Source of the DNA: Dyadobacter chenhuakuii
Lineage (GTDB): Bacteria > Bacteroidota > Bacteroidia > Cytophagales > Spirosomataceae
Assembly (NCBI RefSeq): GCF_023821985.2
Contig: NZ_CP098805.1
Location: forward strand, 2,666,001 to 2,730,000
Direction of reading: 5' to 3'
Length of the DNA: 64,000 bases
Part shown: piece by piece, positions 17,854 to 27,276 of the stretch
Layout: every line of letters begins with the position of its first letter
Numbering within the stretch: position 1 is the first letter of the stretch
Notes under the pieces: model-generated
The model's input: the letters and a program-made list of their open reading frames with translations, nothing else
What the model was told of the DNA's origin: nothing
The model's database searches: none
Position numbers and translations under genes: made by a program

Positions 17854-19479
17854 TTAGTCAACTAATGTGCTGAAATCAAAAGGAACCGGTTCACCTTTCA
17901 ATGAAGGTGCATTCACGAGCTCTCCCTCCGGAAAGGGCAGGTAAAGCGTGTTTTCCGACAACGGATAATACTCAGCCGGTGAATAAGTCACGGTGTATTT
18001 CTTCGGATTGGTAGAACCTGGCACGTAAGTCATTGTATAGTTCTCCCTGCGTTGTGCAGCTGTGTAGGCGATTGCTTTGGCCGGATTGAAATAGTACCAG
18101 CGGACAATCTCATTCCAGGAGTTACCTTCAAACACGGTTTCAATTCTTCTTTCTTTGAAAATATCCTCGAAAGTCAGTGAAGTTTTAGCCGCCAGACCCG
18201 CTCTTTTGCGCACCGCATTATAGTATTGCAATGCTTTGGCATCATTGGTTGTAGCCGCATTGCCTAAAACTGCATCTGCATAAATCAGGTAAACTTCTGC
18301 CAGACGCAGCATATAGGAATTGATATTGGCAGCCATGAATCCGCCCAAACCACCATTATCTGCCGGTGAGCCAACAATGTATTTTTTGATCGCCGATAAT
18401 TGCGCAGGCCTGTTGTATTTCAAACCACCGGTCGCTTTCTGAATGTTCGGGTACACATCGCTGTCGAACATCGCGATTGATTTTCTGCGAAGTGAATCCG
18501 CAGGGTTTTCAACAAAATATTTCACCAGATCCGCCGACAAACCTTGCGCTGCACCCCAGCCATCGCCCGTTGTGGTAATGTTGGCGTCGTAGGCAAAGTA
18601 TGCCTGGAACGAATTGTTAACTCCCCAGGGACTGCTTACCGGCATCCATTGCAGCGAAAACAAGCTTTCCGGGTTATTTTTGGAAGAGTTGTTATTAGCA
18701 CTTTCAAACAGCTCCGCATAGGTTGGCGCGAGCGTCCGGCCGCTTTTCGTGATCACATCTTCCGCATAATATTTCGCACTGTCCAGATCCGACTGGTTAC
18801 GCGTTCCTTTCTGGTTCAATCCGGCGCGCATCAGGTACATTCTCGCCAGCATTCCTTCGGCTGAATATTTTGTCAAACGGCCCTGATCGGCAGTTGCAGG
18901 AAGGTTTTCTGCTGCGAAACGGTAATCCTGAATCAACAGCTTCCACACATCTTCAATGCGGTTGCGGACAGGTGGCAAGTTAAGCTGCGCCACGTTATCA
19001 TACACAATCGGCACCGCGCCCCAGTTGGTTACCAGGTAATAATAGGCTGTTGCACGCATAAAACGGCATTCGCCCAATCCCTGCGCTTTCACAGTGGCCG
19101 AAGCCGTGCTTCCTGTCGCTTCCTTGATCGCCTTGTAAGCATTGTTGCTTTGCGCAATGATTTTGTAAAACGATTTGTAACCCGGCAAAAGCGTATTTAC
19201 ATCCGTCGATGGAATGGCGTGCTTAACATATGCCGTCCTGTCATTGGAGTTAAGGTTACCAGCGCGGGCTTCCTGAAATGACATGTTGGCCTTATCATTG
19301 AAATCGAACCACACAATGTTGTAAAGTGGCGCCGTTCCGGCCAGGATTTCGGCGTCAGTTTTGTAAAAATTACCCGAAGTGAGCGCGTCCAGTGGCGGGC
19401 GGTCCAGGAATTCTTCGCTGCATCCCTGCATAAGCATCAGTGTGCCGATGGCTGCCAGGAGTTTTATTTTGAATTGCAT
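17854..19479 (-). CDS. SusD/RagB-family glycan-binding lipoprotein
   Basis: This 541-residue lipoprotein has the lipobox LMQGC (Cys20). SusD hallmarks are the N-terminal FLDRPPLDALTSGNFYKTD, the helical LGECRFMRATAYYYLV, NSYMLRLAEVYLIYADAVLG and the C-terminal FKERRIETVFEGNSWNEIVRW with a closing YYPLSENTLYLPFPEGE. It pairs with the SusC channel encoded 36 bases upstream and is expected on the outer membrane surface. The next gene starts 19 bases downstream of its stop, consistent with one operon. The ligand is presumed to be the same glycan attacked by the GH31 enzyme. Confidence 0.95.
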   Translation of the reverse strand: MQFKIKLLAAIGTLMLMQGCSEEFLDRPPLDALTSGNFYKTDAEILAGTAPLYNIVWFDFNDKANMSFQEARAGNLNSNDRTAYVKHAIPSTDVNTLLPGYKSFYKIIAQSNNAYKAIKEATGSTASATVKAQGLGECRFMRATAYYYLVTNWGAVPIVYDNVAQLNLPPVRNRIEDVWKLLIQDYRFAAENLPATADQGRLTKYSAEGMLARMYLMRAGLNQKGTRNQSDLDSAKYYAEDVITKSGRTLAPTYAELFESANNNSSKNNPESLFSLQWMPVSSPWGVNNSFQAYFAYDANITTTGDGWGAAQGLSADLVKYFVENPADSLRRKSIAMFDSDVYPNIQKATGGLKYNRPAQLSAIKKYIVGSPADNGGLGGFMAANINSYMLRLAEVYLIYADAVLGNAATTNDAKALQYYNAVRKRAGLAAKTSLTFEDIFKERRIETVFEGNSWNEIVRWYYFNPAKAIAYTAAQRRENYTMTYVPGSTNPKKYTVTYSPAEYYPLSENTLYLPFPEGELVNAPSLKGEPVPFDFSTLVD

Positions 19480-19515
19480 ATAAGTTTCTTTTAAAAAATT
19501 ATTGGATCAGATCGA

Positions 19516-22500
19516 TTAAAAATCAGCCATCAGACCGAAAGAATACATACGAACAGACGGATAGCGTCCTGTGTCGATGCCGGCCATGACCGTTCCGCCA
19601 TAGCTTACCATTCCGATCTCCGGATCATAACCTTTGTATTTCGTAATGGTAAACAGGTTTTGCGCGCCTACCGAAGCTTTCAATCCACGGATGAAAGTGT
19701 CTTTCAGCAATGACTTAGGGAAGTTGTAGCTCAATGTGATATTTTTCAAACGTACATAGCTTCCGTCTTCAATGAAATTGGTGCTCATCCGGTTGTTACC
19801 ATTCGGGTCACCCGGCGCGATACGCGGGATTACGTGACCAGGATTGGTAAGTGTTACCGTTTCCGCATCACCTACTGCATAGCTGCTTGGGCGTGCATAG
19901 TTGGCCACCGATTTCCACTGGTTTCCAAATACACCACCATTACCCGGTACTTCCGCACGGTAACGCGGATAGTTAAGAATATCATTCTTGAAACTTCCCG
20001 TCATGAACGCGTTCAGCTCGAAGTTTTTGTAGGTCATATTGTTATTGAAACCCAATGTGAACTTCGGCCATGGGTTACCGATCACGGTGCGGTCTTCTGC
20101 ATCAATGATGCCGTCGCCGTTCAGATCCTTGAATTTGCTATCCCCTACCCAGCTGCCTGTGAGCGGATTCATCGTCAGCTCGCCGTTGGATGTCTGGATC
20201 GCATGGCCTTTAATGTCGGCAGCGTCCTGATAAAGTCCCTCGGCTATGTAGCCGGTTAGCATACTGGCTGGTTGTCCCACCTCTGTTTTGAAACCAACCG
20301 AAGTTGCGTTCCAGGTTGGTGTAATCGGGTTCAGCAGTGACGTTACCTTATTGCGGTCGAACGAAAGGTTAATGCCTGTTCTCCAATAGAAACCCGCTTT
20401 GTCGATGTTCACGGTGTTCAATGTAAAGCCGACACCTCGGTTTTTCATGGAACCAGCATTAACGGCCGGCCAGCTCAGGTAACCTGGCGAGTAAGCAATG
20501 TCACCACCATAAGTAAACGGATATGAATTAACCGTGATCAGGCTCGTAATGTTTTTGATATAAGCATCCACGATCAGTTCCACGCGGTTGCTGAACATAT
20601 GCAGGTCCAATCCGGCATTGATCACGTCGTCTTTTTCCCAGGTCAGGAATTCATTGGCAAAGTTCGAAGCCAGGAAGCCTGTTCCCCAGCCCGTTGGAAC
20701 CGTTTGAAGCGTTGAATAAATAGCATTACCGCCACTTCCCTGGTTACCCGAGCGACCGATCTCAAATCTCAGTTTCAGGTCATTGATTGCATTAACACTT
20801 TTCAGGAAAGGCTCTTCCGAAACGCGCCATGCCACCGAAACGGCCGGGAAGTTGCCCCAGCGACGTCCTTCACGGAATGCCGAAGAACCGTCCATCCGGT
20901 AAGTTCCCTGCAAGAAGTAACGCTCATTGAAGCTATAATTCACACGAGCAAAATACGATTCACGGGATCCTGAACCTTTACCACTGTTGTTGCTGACATT
21001 GGAAATAACAGATGCATCACCACCGGAAAGCTCCTCTATCGTATTGGTAATGAACTTTTTACGCGTACCGCTCAATGATTCATAGGTAAATGCCTGTGCT
21101 TCATGACCAGCCATAATATTCACACCGTGACGTCCCAGTTTCAAATCATATGTCATACGGCTGTGCAAGCTCCACCAGTTGTTGGTGTTGACCGAGCGCG
21201 TCGAGGTCGCTGCGTCTTGTGAAACCACGTAACCGCCGATTGTATAAGAAGGGTGGAATGAGTAGTATTTCAAAAACTCACAGCTTCCGTTCACTTCCGT
21301 GTGCCACGTCAGGTTTTTCATCAGCTTCACATCTGCAAAAAGGCTTCCCAGGATCGATGTACGGCGGTTATAGTCGTTGTAGATCTTGGAAATCATCACC
21401 GGGTTCGTGAATTGGAACTGTGTAGAAACAGGCCCGCCCCAGCTTCCATCCGGATTGGTTACCGGCACACTTGGGTTTTGGTCCAGTGCAAGCTGAATAA
21501 TGCCGCCATTGTTCGTGTTCACTTTTTCCTCAGTGATACCTACGCTCATATTCGCGCCGATTTTCAGCCAGTTACGCGTTTGGTTTTCAAGGTTCAAACG
21601 ACCATTATAACGCTTGAAGCCCGAACCTTCCACAATCCCTTTCTGATTAAAATACTCACCGGAAAGGTAATAAGTCGATTTTTCCGTACCGCCGCTCAGG
21701 CCCACAGAATACTTCTGCAATGTAGTCGGACGGAAAAGTGCGCTCTGCCAGTTTGTACCATCTCCTAATACCGAAGGGTCCGCAAATTGCGGTTCGGTAG
21801 CCGTGCTACCCACAGCCGCCGCTTCATTCCGGAACTGTGCATATTCACGCAGGTTCATTACATCAATGTGCTTTGGCTCCGATTGCAATGTCAGCAGCGA
21901 GTTGAAAGTAATTTTCGCTTCGCCCGCCTTACCGCGTTTGGTAGTGATCATGACAACACCATTCGCCCCTACTGCACCATAAATCGCTGTGGCAGAAGGA
22001 CCTTGCAAAACGTTGATCGTTTCGATATCGTCCGGGTTAATGCTGGAAAGAATGTTTGAAAAACCGGTTGGCCGGTTATTCGGATCATCCTTCATGTTAT
22101 CAGGCTTGATCTGCACACCATCAATCACATATAATGGCTGCGTTGTGCCCGTCAAAGAGCTTAGTCCGCGTATTAAAACCGAAGGCGCCGCTCCGGGCTG
22201 ACCCGAATTTTGCTGCACCATTACGTTCGCCGCCCGTCCCTGTAAACCCTGTTCAAGTGAAGTATTGATCGTTTTGCTCAGGTCTTTGCCAGAAACAGTC
22301 ACTTGTGAGCTCGAAACGTCCGTTTTCTTCATTTCCCCGTATCCAACCACCACCACTTCGTCCAGGGCAGCAATGCTTTCCTGTAATCTGATGTCGATTT
22401 TTGTCTTGTTCCCTACCGGAATTTCCTGCGTCACATACCCGATAAAAGAGATCACCAATGTATTTCCCGCACTCGCCTCAATTGAGAATTCACCCTCCGT

Positions 22501-22734
22501 ATTTGTAGTTGTACCATTAGAGGTTCCCTTCACCACCACGCTTGCGCCTGGAATTCCATCGTCGCCATCCACCGAAACCACTGTACCGGTAATCGTTTTT
22601 TTCGCATCGCCCTGCGCAAAGGCACCCAGCCCAGCGCCCATGATCCCCAATGTTAAAAGAAGAGGTCGTAGCAACCCGGCGAGGAACTGCAAGCTGCGAC
22701 TTACCCGCCTTGTTTCGTACAAATTTTGTTGCAT
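19516..22734 (-). CDS. SusC/RagA-family TonB-linked outer membrane receptor
   Basis: This full-length 1072-residue SusC protein begins with a long signal peptide (cleavage near GAFA-Q41). It continues with a carboxypeptidase-regulatory-like domain (about 46-118, ending in ISFIGYVTQEI), the short conserved stretch LDEVVVVGYGEMKK (124-137) and a TonB plug (about 140-265 with PLYVIDGVQ and GANGVVMITTKRG). The remainder is a 22-strand barrel that includes FKDLNGDGIIDAEDRTVIG. It imports oligosaccharides using TonB-ExbBD energy and works with the following SusD. Upstream is the hybrid regulator gene, and a perfect 10+10 palindrome lies 146 bases before its start codon. Confidence 0.96.
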   Translation of the reverse strand: MQQNLYETRRVSRSLQFLAGLLRPLLLTLGIMGAGLGAFAQGDAKKTITGTVVSVDGDDGIPGASVVVKGTSNGTTTNTEGEFSIEASAGNTLVISFIGYVTQEIPVGNKTKIDIRLQESIAALDEVVVVGYGEMKKTDVSSSQVTVSGKDLSKTINTSLEQGLQGRAANVMVQQNSGQPGAAPSVLIRGLSSLTGTTQPLYVIDGVQIKPDNMKDDPNNRPTGFSNILSSINPDDIETINVLQGPSATAIYGAVGANGVVMITTKRGKAGEAKITFNSLLTLQSEPKHIDVMNLREYAQFRNEAAAVGSTATEPQFADPSVLGDGTNWQSALFRPTTLQKYSVGLSGGTEKSTYYLSGEYFNQKGIVEGSGFKRYNGRLNLENQTRNWLKIGANMSVGITEEKVNTNNGGIIQLALDQNPSVPVTNPDGSWGGPVSTQFQFTNPVMISKIYNDYNRRTSILGSLFADVKLMKNLTWHTEVNGSCEFLKYYSFHPSYTIGGYVVSQDAATSTRSVNTNNWWSLHSRMTYDLKLGRHGVNIMAGHEAQAFTYESLSGTRKKFITNTIEELSGGDASVISNVSNNSGKGSGSRESYFARVNYSFNERYFLQGTYRMDGSSAFREGRRWGNFPAVSVAWRVSEEPFLKSVNAINDLKLRFEIGRSGNQGSGGNAIYSTLQTVPTGWGTGFLASNFANEFLTWEKDDVINAGLDLHMFSNRVELIVDAYIKNITSLITVNSYPFTYGGDIAYSPGYLSWPAVNAGSMKNRGVGFTLNTVNIDKAGFYWRTGINLSFDRNKVTSLLNPITPTWNATSVGFKTEVGQPASMLTGYIAEGLYQDAADIKGHAIQTSNGELTMNPLTGSWVGDSKFKDLNGDGIIDAEDRTVIGNPWPKFTLGFNNNMTYKNFELNAFMTGSFKNDILNYPRYRAEVPGNGGVFGNQWKSVANYARPSSYAVGDAETVTLTNPGHVIPRIAPGDPNGNNRMSTNFIEDGSYVRLKNITLSYNFPKSLLKDTFIRGLKASVGAQNLFTITKYKGYDPEIGMVSYGGTVMAGIDTGRYPSVRMYSFGLMADF

Positions 22735-23036
22735 GTTGTTTGGTTTTATAAAGTGACTATTTGCTCACCTCCGATTTAGATTTTTCCGGGACTACTGGGT
22801 GAAGTGCCGGATTTGGTATAAATCGAATGAATAGTTGGACAAATGTGCCTTTAAAAAACAATCAGCAGGGGATCCAAATGTTTACAAATAGGGGTTCATT
22901 TGTAAACTCAGACGGAAAATTGCCCTATTTTTTCGCCTTTGAATGCATTATGGGGTGGTTATTTAAAAAATGCGATTGAGCAGGTAATGAGCAAGTGGAT
23001 ACCGATTATATGTTAGTATCGAAATGATCTTTTGTA
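22735..23036. other. Regulatory region upstream of susC
   Basis: This 302-base gap between the hybrid regulator and susC (both minus strand) holds no gene. It contains the palindrome listed at 22880-22907. A minus-strand match to TAnnTTTG was not found, so the susC promoter could not be placed; activator-dependent promoters often have weak elements. Confidence 0.5.
22880..22907. promoter_or_regulatory. Perfect palindrome upstream of susC, candidate HTCS operator
   Basis: GTTTACAAAT at 22880-22889 is perfectly repeated in inverted form as ATTTGTAAAC at 22898-22907, with an 8-base spacer. The AT-rich composition and lack of a T-tract speak against a terminator. Its position, 146 bases upstream of susC and between susC and its AraC-type hybrid regulator, fits a dimer-binding site. 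This assignment is inference. Confidence 0.5.
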
Positions 23037-26000
23037 CTATTCCTGGCCGAGGTGCTCTTTCCGGTAGGCTGTGGGAAGCATATTATACTCTTCTTTGAAG
23101 AGTTTTGCGAAGTATTTCGGGTTGTTAAAACCGATCTGATATGCGATTTCAGAAATGGATAGCTGGCTTTTTTCCAGCAGGCTCGCGCCCCTGCGTATAC
23201 GGATGATGCGAATGAATTCAATGGGCGTTTTGCCGGTCAGTGAAAGGATTTTTTTGTACAAATACATGCGGCTCATGGACATGGCATCGCTCAGTTCTTC
23301 GACGGTAAACTCGGCATTGGACATGTTTGCTTCCACCACTTTCACTGCGCTGTTTACAAATTCCTCGTCCAGCGAACGAATGGCAACCTCGCTCGGACGG
23401 ATCTCCACGTGCTGCTGAAACTGCTGCTGCAACTGCTCACGCTGACGGATCAGGTTGGCGATCCTGACTTGTAAAATATCCAGCCGGAAAGGTTTGGTCA
23501 CATACGCATCGGCGCCGGTCTGGTAACCTTGCAATTGCTGTTCTTCTTCCGCACGGGCTGTGAGCAGCACCACCGGAATATGCGAAATACGCCGGTCCGT
23601 TTTAATAATGCGGCAAAGCTCGATCCCGTCCATTTCGGGCATCATTACATCGCTTACGATCAGGTCAGGGATTTGTTCCAATGTGATTTCCAGTCCGGTT
23701 TTCCCGTTACCGGCTTCCAGGATGTCGTATTCTTTTTGAAATACTTCTTTTAAATACACCCTGAACTCGTCATTGTCCTCCACGAGCAGCACGAGCGGCT
23801 TGTTTTTCGCCGCTTTTTCCACGGGCAGATCTATTTCCACGTCGGTCATACTGGGCGCCAATGCCTCTGTCGCGGGCAGTGCATACACTCGGGACGGATT
23901 TTCCTGCAAAGGCAATGTCACGGTGAATGTGCTTCCCTGGCCCACTGCGCTTTCGAGATCGATTATGCCGCCATGCATTTTTACAAACTCCGAGACAATC
24001 GCAAGCCCGATCCCGCTGCCCTGGTTCATCATATTGTCGGGCATCGGATGCTGGTAAAACCGTTCGAACACCTTGGCTTGCGCGTCGGGCGGAATCCCGA
24101 TCCCGGAATCGGCCACGCTTATTTCCAACGCCTCGCTACTATCCTGGTTCACAATGTGCAAAGTCACAGTTACGCGCCCGTTTTCCGGCGTGAATTTGAA
24201 TGCATTAGAAAGCAGGTTATACATGATCTTCGACAACTTATCCTGATCAAAATCAGCATAGCGGGAGGTTAATTCACTTTCAAACCGGTAACGAATGTGC
24301 TTGTGCTCGGACAAGTCCGAAAAAGTCTGTGCGATCTGCCTCAAAAACCGGACAATATCTCCCCGTTCCGGCCGGAACTGCGTTTCTTCCACTTCCAGCT
24401 TTTTGAAATCGAGCATCTGGGTTACCAGGTTAAACAGCCGCTGCGCATTCCGGTGCACCAGCGACAATTGCCGGTGTACAGTGTGATCGGAACGGATATT
24501 TTTCAATAAGTTTTCGAGGGGAGTCAACATCAGCGTAAGCGGCGTGCGGAACTCGTGGCTTACATTGGTAAAAAACCGGATCTTCATCATGTCCAGCTCA
24601 TGCAGCTGCTGGGCATAATGTCGCTCCTGTTCGAGTTTGAAGTTCATCCGTTCGCGCTCAATCAGGATCCATCGCGCAACCATCAACGCACCGGCTGCAA
24701 ACAGGAAGTAAAGCAGATAAGCCAGTGGCGTCCGCCAGAATGGCGGCAGGATCACCACACGCAGGCTGCGCTCCGTGGACGCGCCGCCCTCTTTCATTTT
24801 CACCTTGAAAATATAAGTCCCCGGATCAAGGTTGGTGTAAGTCACCTTGCGCGTATTGTCGGCTTCAAACCACTGTTCGTTGAAGCCTTCCAATGTATAC
24901 AGGTAATGGTTTTTCTCAGGATGCAGGAAATTCAGCGCAGCAAATTCGATCGTAAATACATTCTGGCTGTATTTCAACACAATGCGATCTGTCAGTGAAA
25001 CCGACTTGGCCAGCACAGCCTCGCCATCGAAAAGCTCCCCAGGCTGAACGCTTTGATTGAAAATCTGAAAATCGGTAAGCATTACCTGTGTAGCGGTACG
25101 CTCGTTTGTAATTTGTTTTGGATCAAAAATCGAGAAACCGTTGGCCCCGCCAAAAACCATTTCGCCCGATTGCAGCCGGAGCGCAGCATTTTCATTGAAC
25201 CCCCTACCCTGTAAACCATCGACCTCATTGAAGGTCCGCACCTGAAATGTGACGGGCACCCCACCCGAACGCTTGGAAATATCCACATGAACCAATCCTT
25301 TTGGTGTACCAAGCCACAAATTTTGCATCTTGTCGACGGCCACTGTCAGAATGGAGTTATCCGGCAAGCCGTGTCGCGTATTATAGGCCACGAATGTATT
25401 GGTGCGCGCGTCGTATCTGTTCAACCCTTCCGAAGTCCCGATCCAGATGTTGCCGAAATGGTCCTGTGCGAGTGAAGTAACTGCATCGCTGCTCAAACTT
25501 TTGGGATCGCCGGCTTTGTAGGCATAATGCACAAACCGGCCCGTTTGCCGCATTAAAACGTCAATCCCATTTGCAGTTCCGATCCAGATGTTGCCATGCC
25601 TGTCTTCGAGCATGGCCGAAATGTAATCAGAGCTGACGGAGTTGGGGGCTAGCCGCCGGTAATGCCGGAATGTCTTTTTGTTCCGGTCAAATAAATCGAG
25701 GCCATCGGCGAGGGTGCCTACCCACAATCGCTTTTGCGAATCTTCAAAAATCTCCCAGACGCGGTCATCGATGAGGCTCGTGGAATCAGCCGGATCGTGC
25801 AGATAGCGCGTGAAGGTTTTGCCGTCAAAACTGTTGAGCCCGCCAAAATAAGTTCCTATCCAGAGCACATTGCTTTTATCGAGACAAAGACTGACAATCA
25901 CGTTGTTACTCAAACTTGCGGGGTCACCGGGAATGTTCTTGTATTGCCGGAATGTGTTGTTTTTACGGTCAAAATAAATCAAACCCCCGCCATTCATACC

Positions 26001-27173
26001 CAGCCAGAGATTGCCTTTCTGATCCTCCACAAACATATTCACATCGTCAAAAGGAAGGCTGCGCGGATCGCCGGGTGCATGCTGTATCAGCGAGAATTTG
26101 AAAATATTCTTATGGTAACTGCAAAATCCTTTCTTGAATGTCCCGGCCCAGATCATGCCCGTCGGGTCCTTGTACAAAGCCTGAATGCTGTTTTGGCTGA
26201 TCGTTCTGGGGTCGCCGGGATTGAACAGCATGGTGGAAACGGTCCCGCGTTTTTTATCCACGACATTAATGCCCCCATGATCCGTGCCCATCCAGATGCG
26301 CCCATCCGGGCCGGTGACCATGGAACTTACGGTGTTGTTACTAAGGCGGAAATCTGCTCCGGCGGTGTTGGCAATGCGTAATGTGTTGTTGTTGAAATCA
26401 AAATAAAACGCACCCAATGCGGCTTTCACCACATAAACCCAGGGCTCGCCATCGTCATCCACAAAAACCTTGTGGTTGGACAAATTACCCAGGTTTCGGT
26501 TTTGTAACATCGCACTTTGCACATCCACCTGGTAGGTTTTTGCATGCAAACGGGCCAGAAACCCATCGTCACACACCACCCACAAGTTACCCTGCGCATC
26601 CTCACCGAAATCGGAGATCAGACGCTTGGCGGGCTCGGATGAGTCTTCGGAAGGGCTAAATTTAACCTTGACCAGCTTTTTGGAACGGGTTATAAATTTC
26701 AGTAACCCCAGCCGGTTGTGATTGATCCAGTAGTCGCCAGAGCGTGTTTTTATAATGCGGCTGAAATTGGCATCGGGCAGTCCGAGCCTTTTTGCCGCCA
26801 AGTCGGCATTGTGGTCAATGCGTTCAGCGATGGGATCGTAAATATCAAATCCAACCGGTGTACTGATCCAGATATAACCCTGCGGATCTTCAAATATCGC
26901 ATTGATCCGATGATCCGAAATGGTGGTGGAATCGCCTTGAATGTGCTTGAAAACGCGAAACGAGTAGCCATCGAACCGGTTAAGGCCATTAGCCGTGCCG
27001 ATCCAGACAAAACCCTGGCTGTCTTTCAGAAAACAGTTGACTTCATTGTGAGATAGTCCGCGTTCGGTGTTATAGCGTGCAAACTGATATTCATTGGATT
27101 GAGCCAGGCTCTTCCCCACGCAACCCAGCACGATCATTACCACCCAGCAAAAACCCCAAAAGCAACTTCGCAT
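23037..27173 (-). CDS. Hybrid two-component system regulator (sensor kinase, receiver, AraC domain)
   Basis: The frame extends to 27251, but the ATG at 27173 directly precedes a signal peptide (WVVMIVLGCVGKSLAQ) and avoids a hairpin at 27248-27273, giving 1378 residues. Domains in order: two seven-bladed Reg_prop propellers in the periplasm (to about 720), Y_Y_Y (about 740-800), a transmembrane helix (AYLLYFLFAAGALMVARWIL), HisKA with His873 in NVSHEFRTPL, HATPase_c (GSGIGLAIV), a receiver with Asp1175 in LIVSDVMMPEMDG and a C-terminal AraC helix-turn-helix (ISEIAYQIGFNNPKYFAKLF). Such proteins bind a breakdown product of the target glycan in the periplasm and activate the adjacent PUL, here the susC operon just downstream. 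Confidence 0.96.
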   Translation of the reverse strand: MRSCFWGFCWVVMIVLGCVGKSLAQSNEYQFARYNTERGLSHNEVNCFLKDSQGFVWIGTANGLNRFDGYSFRVFKHIQGDSTTISDHRINAIFEDPQGYIWISTPVGFDIYDPIAERIDHNADLAAKRLGLPDANFSRIIKTRSGDYWINHNRLGLLKFITRSKKLVKVKFSPSEDSSEPAKRLISDFGEDAQGNLWVVCDDGFLARLHAKTYQVDVQSAMLQNRNLGNLSNHKVFVDDDGEPWVYVVKAALGAFYFDFNNNTLRIANTAGADFRLSNNTVSSMVTGPDGRIWMGTDHGGINVVDKKRGTVSTMLFNPGDPRTISQNSIQALYKDPTGMIWAGTFKKGFCSYHKNIFKFSLIQHAPGDPRSLPFDDVNMFVEDQKGNLWLGMNGGGLIYFDRKNNTFRQYKNIPGDPASLSNNVIVSLCLDKSNVLWIGTYFGGLNSFDGKTFTRYLHDPADSTSLIDDRVWEIFEDSQKRLWVGTLADGLDLFDRNKKTFRHYRRLAPNSVSSDYISAMLEDRHGNIWIGTANGIDVLMRQTGRFVHYAYKAGDPKSLSSDAVTSLAQDHFGNIWIGTSEGLNRYDARTNTFVAYNTRHGLPDNSILTVAVDKMQNLWLGTPKGLVHVDISKRSGGVPVTFQVRTFNEVDGLQGRGFNENAALRLQSGEMVFGGANGFSIFDPKQITNERTATQVMLTDFQIFNQSVQPGELFDGEAVLAKSVSLTDRIVLKYSQNVFTIEFAALNFLHPEKNHYLYTLEGFNEQWFEADNTRKVTYTNLDPGTYIFKVKMKEGGASTERSLRVVILPPFWRTPLAYLLYFLFAAGALMVARWILIERERMNFKLEQERHYAQQLHELDMMKIRFFTNVSHEFRTPLTLMLTPLENLLKNIRSDHTVHRQLSLVHRNAQRLFNLVTQMLDFKKLEVEETQFRPERGDIVRFLRQIAQTFSDLSEHKHIRYRFESELTSRYADFDQDKLSKIMYNLLSNAFKFTPENGRVTVTLHIVNQDSSEALEISVADSGIGIPPDAQAKVFERFYQHPMPDNMMNQGSGIGLAIVSEFVKMHGGIIDLESAVGQGSTFTVTLPLQENPSRVYALPATEALAPSMTDVEIDLPVEKAAKNKPLVLLVEDNDEFRVYLKEVFQKEYDILEAGNGKTGLEITLEQIPDLIVSDVMMPEMDGIELCRIIKTDRRISHIPVVLLTARAEEEQQLQGYQTGADAYVTKPFRLDILQVRIANLIRQREQLQQQFQQHVEIRPSEVAIRSLDEEFVNSAVKVVEANMSNAEFTVEELSDAMSMSRMYLYKKILSLTGKTPIEFIRIIRIRRGASLLEKSQLSISEIAYQIGFNNPKYFAKLFKEEYNMLPTAYRKEHLGQE

Positions 27174-27247
27174 CACACAAAAAAACGAATCTTTTGTCTG
27201 AATTCTTACATTGTTATATGTGAATGTGGATACAACCGGGCGAGCAG

Positions 27248-27273
27248 GCAATGTTGCTGCCCGGCAACATTGC
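27248..27273. terminator. Hairpin after the unknown lipoprotein gene
   Basis: GCAATGTTGC (27248-27257) and GCAACATTGC (27264-27273) form a perfect 10-bp stem with a 6-base loop, four bases beyond the stop of the minus-strand gene ending at 27277. There is no T-run. It probably marks the transcript end and lies inside the N-terminal extension of the hybrid regulator frame, which supports the later start at 27173. Confidence 0.5.
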
Positions 27274-27276
27274 TTA

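Noticed and set aside
23350..23362. Second copy of GTTTACAAAT like the palindrome half-site
   Set aside because: It lies inside the hybrid regulator coding sequence, has no inverted partner and encodes ordinary residues, so chance is sufficient.
25734..26381. 215-codon plus-strand frame within the hybrid regulator gene
   Set aside because: Antisense to propeller repeats of a certain gene; no family features.
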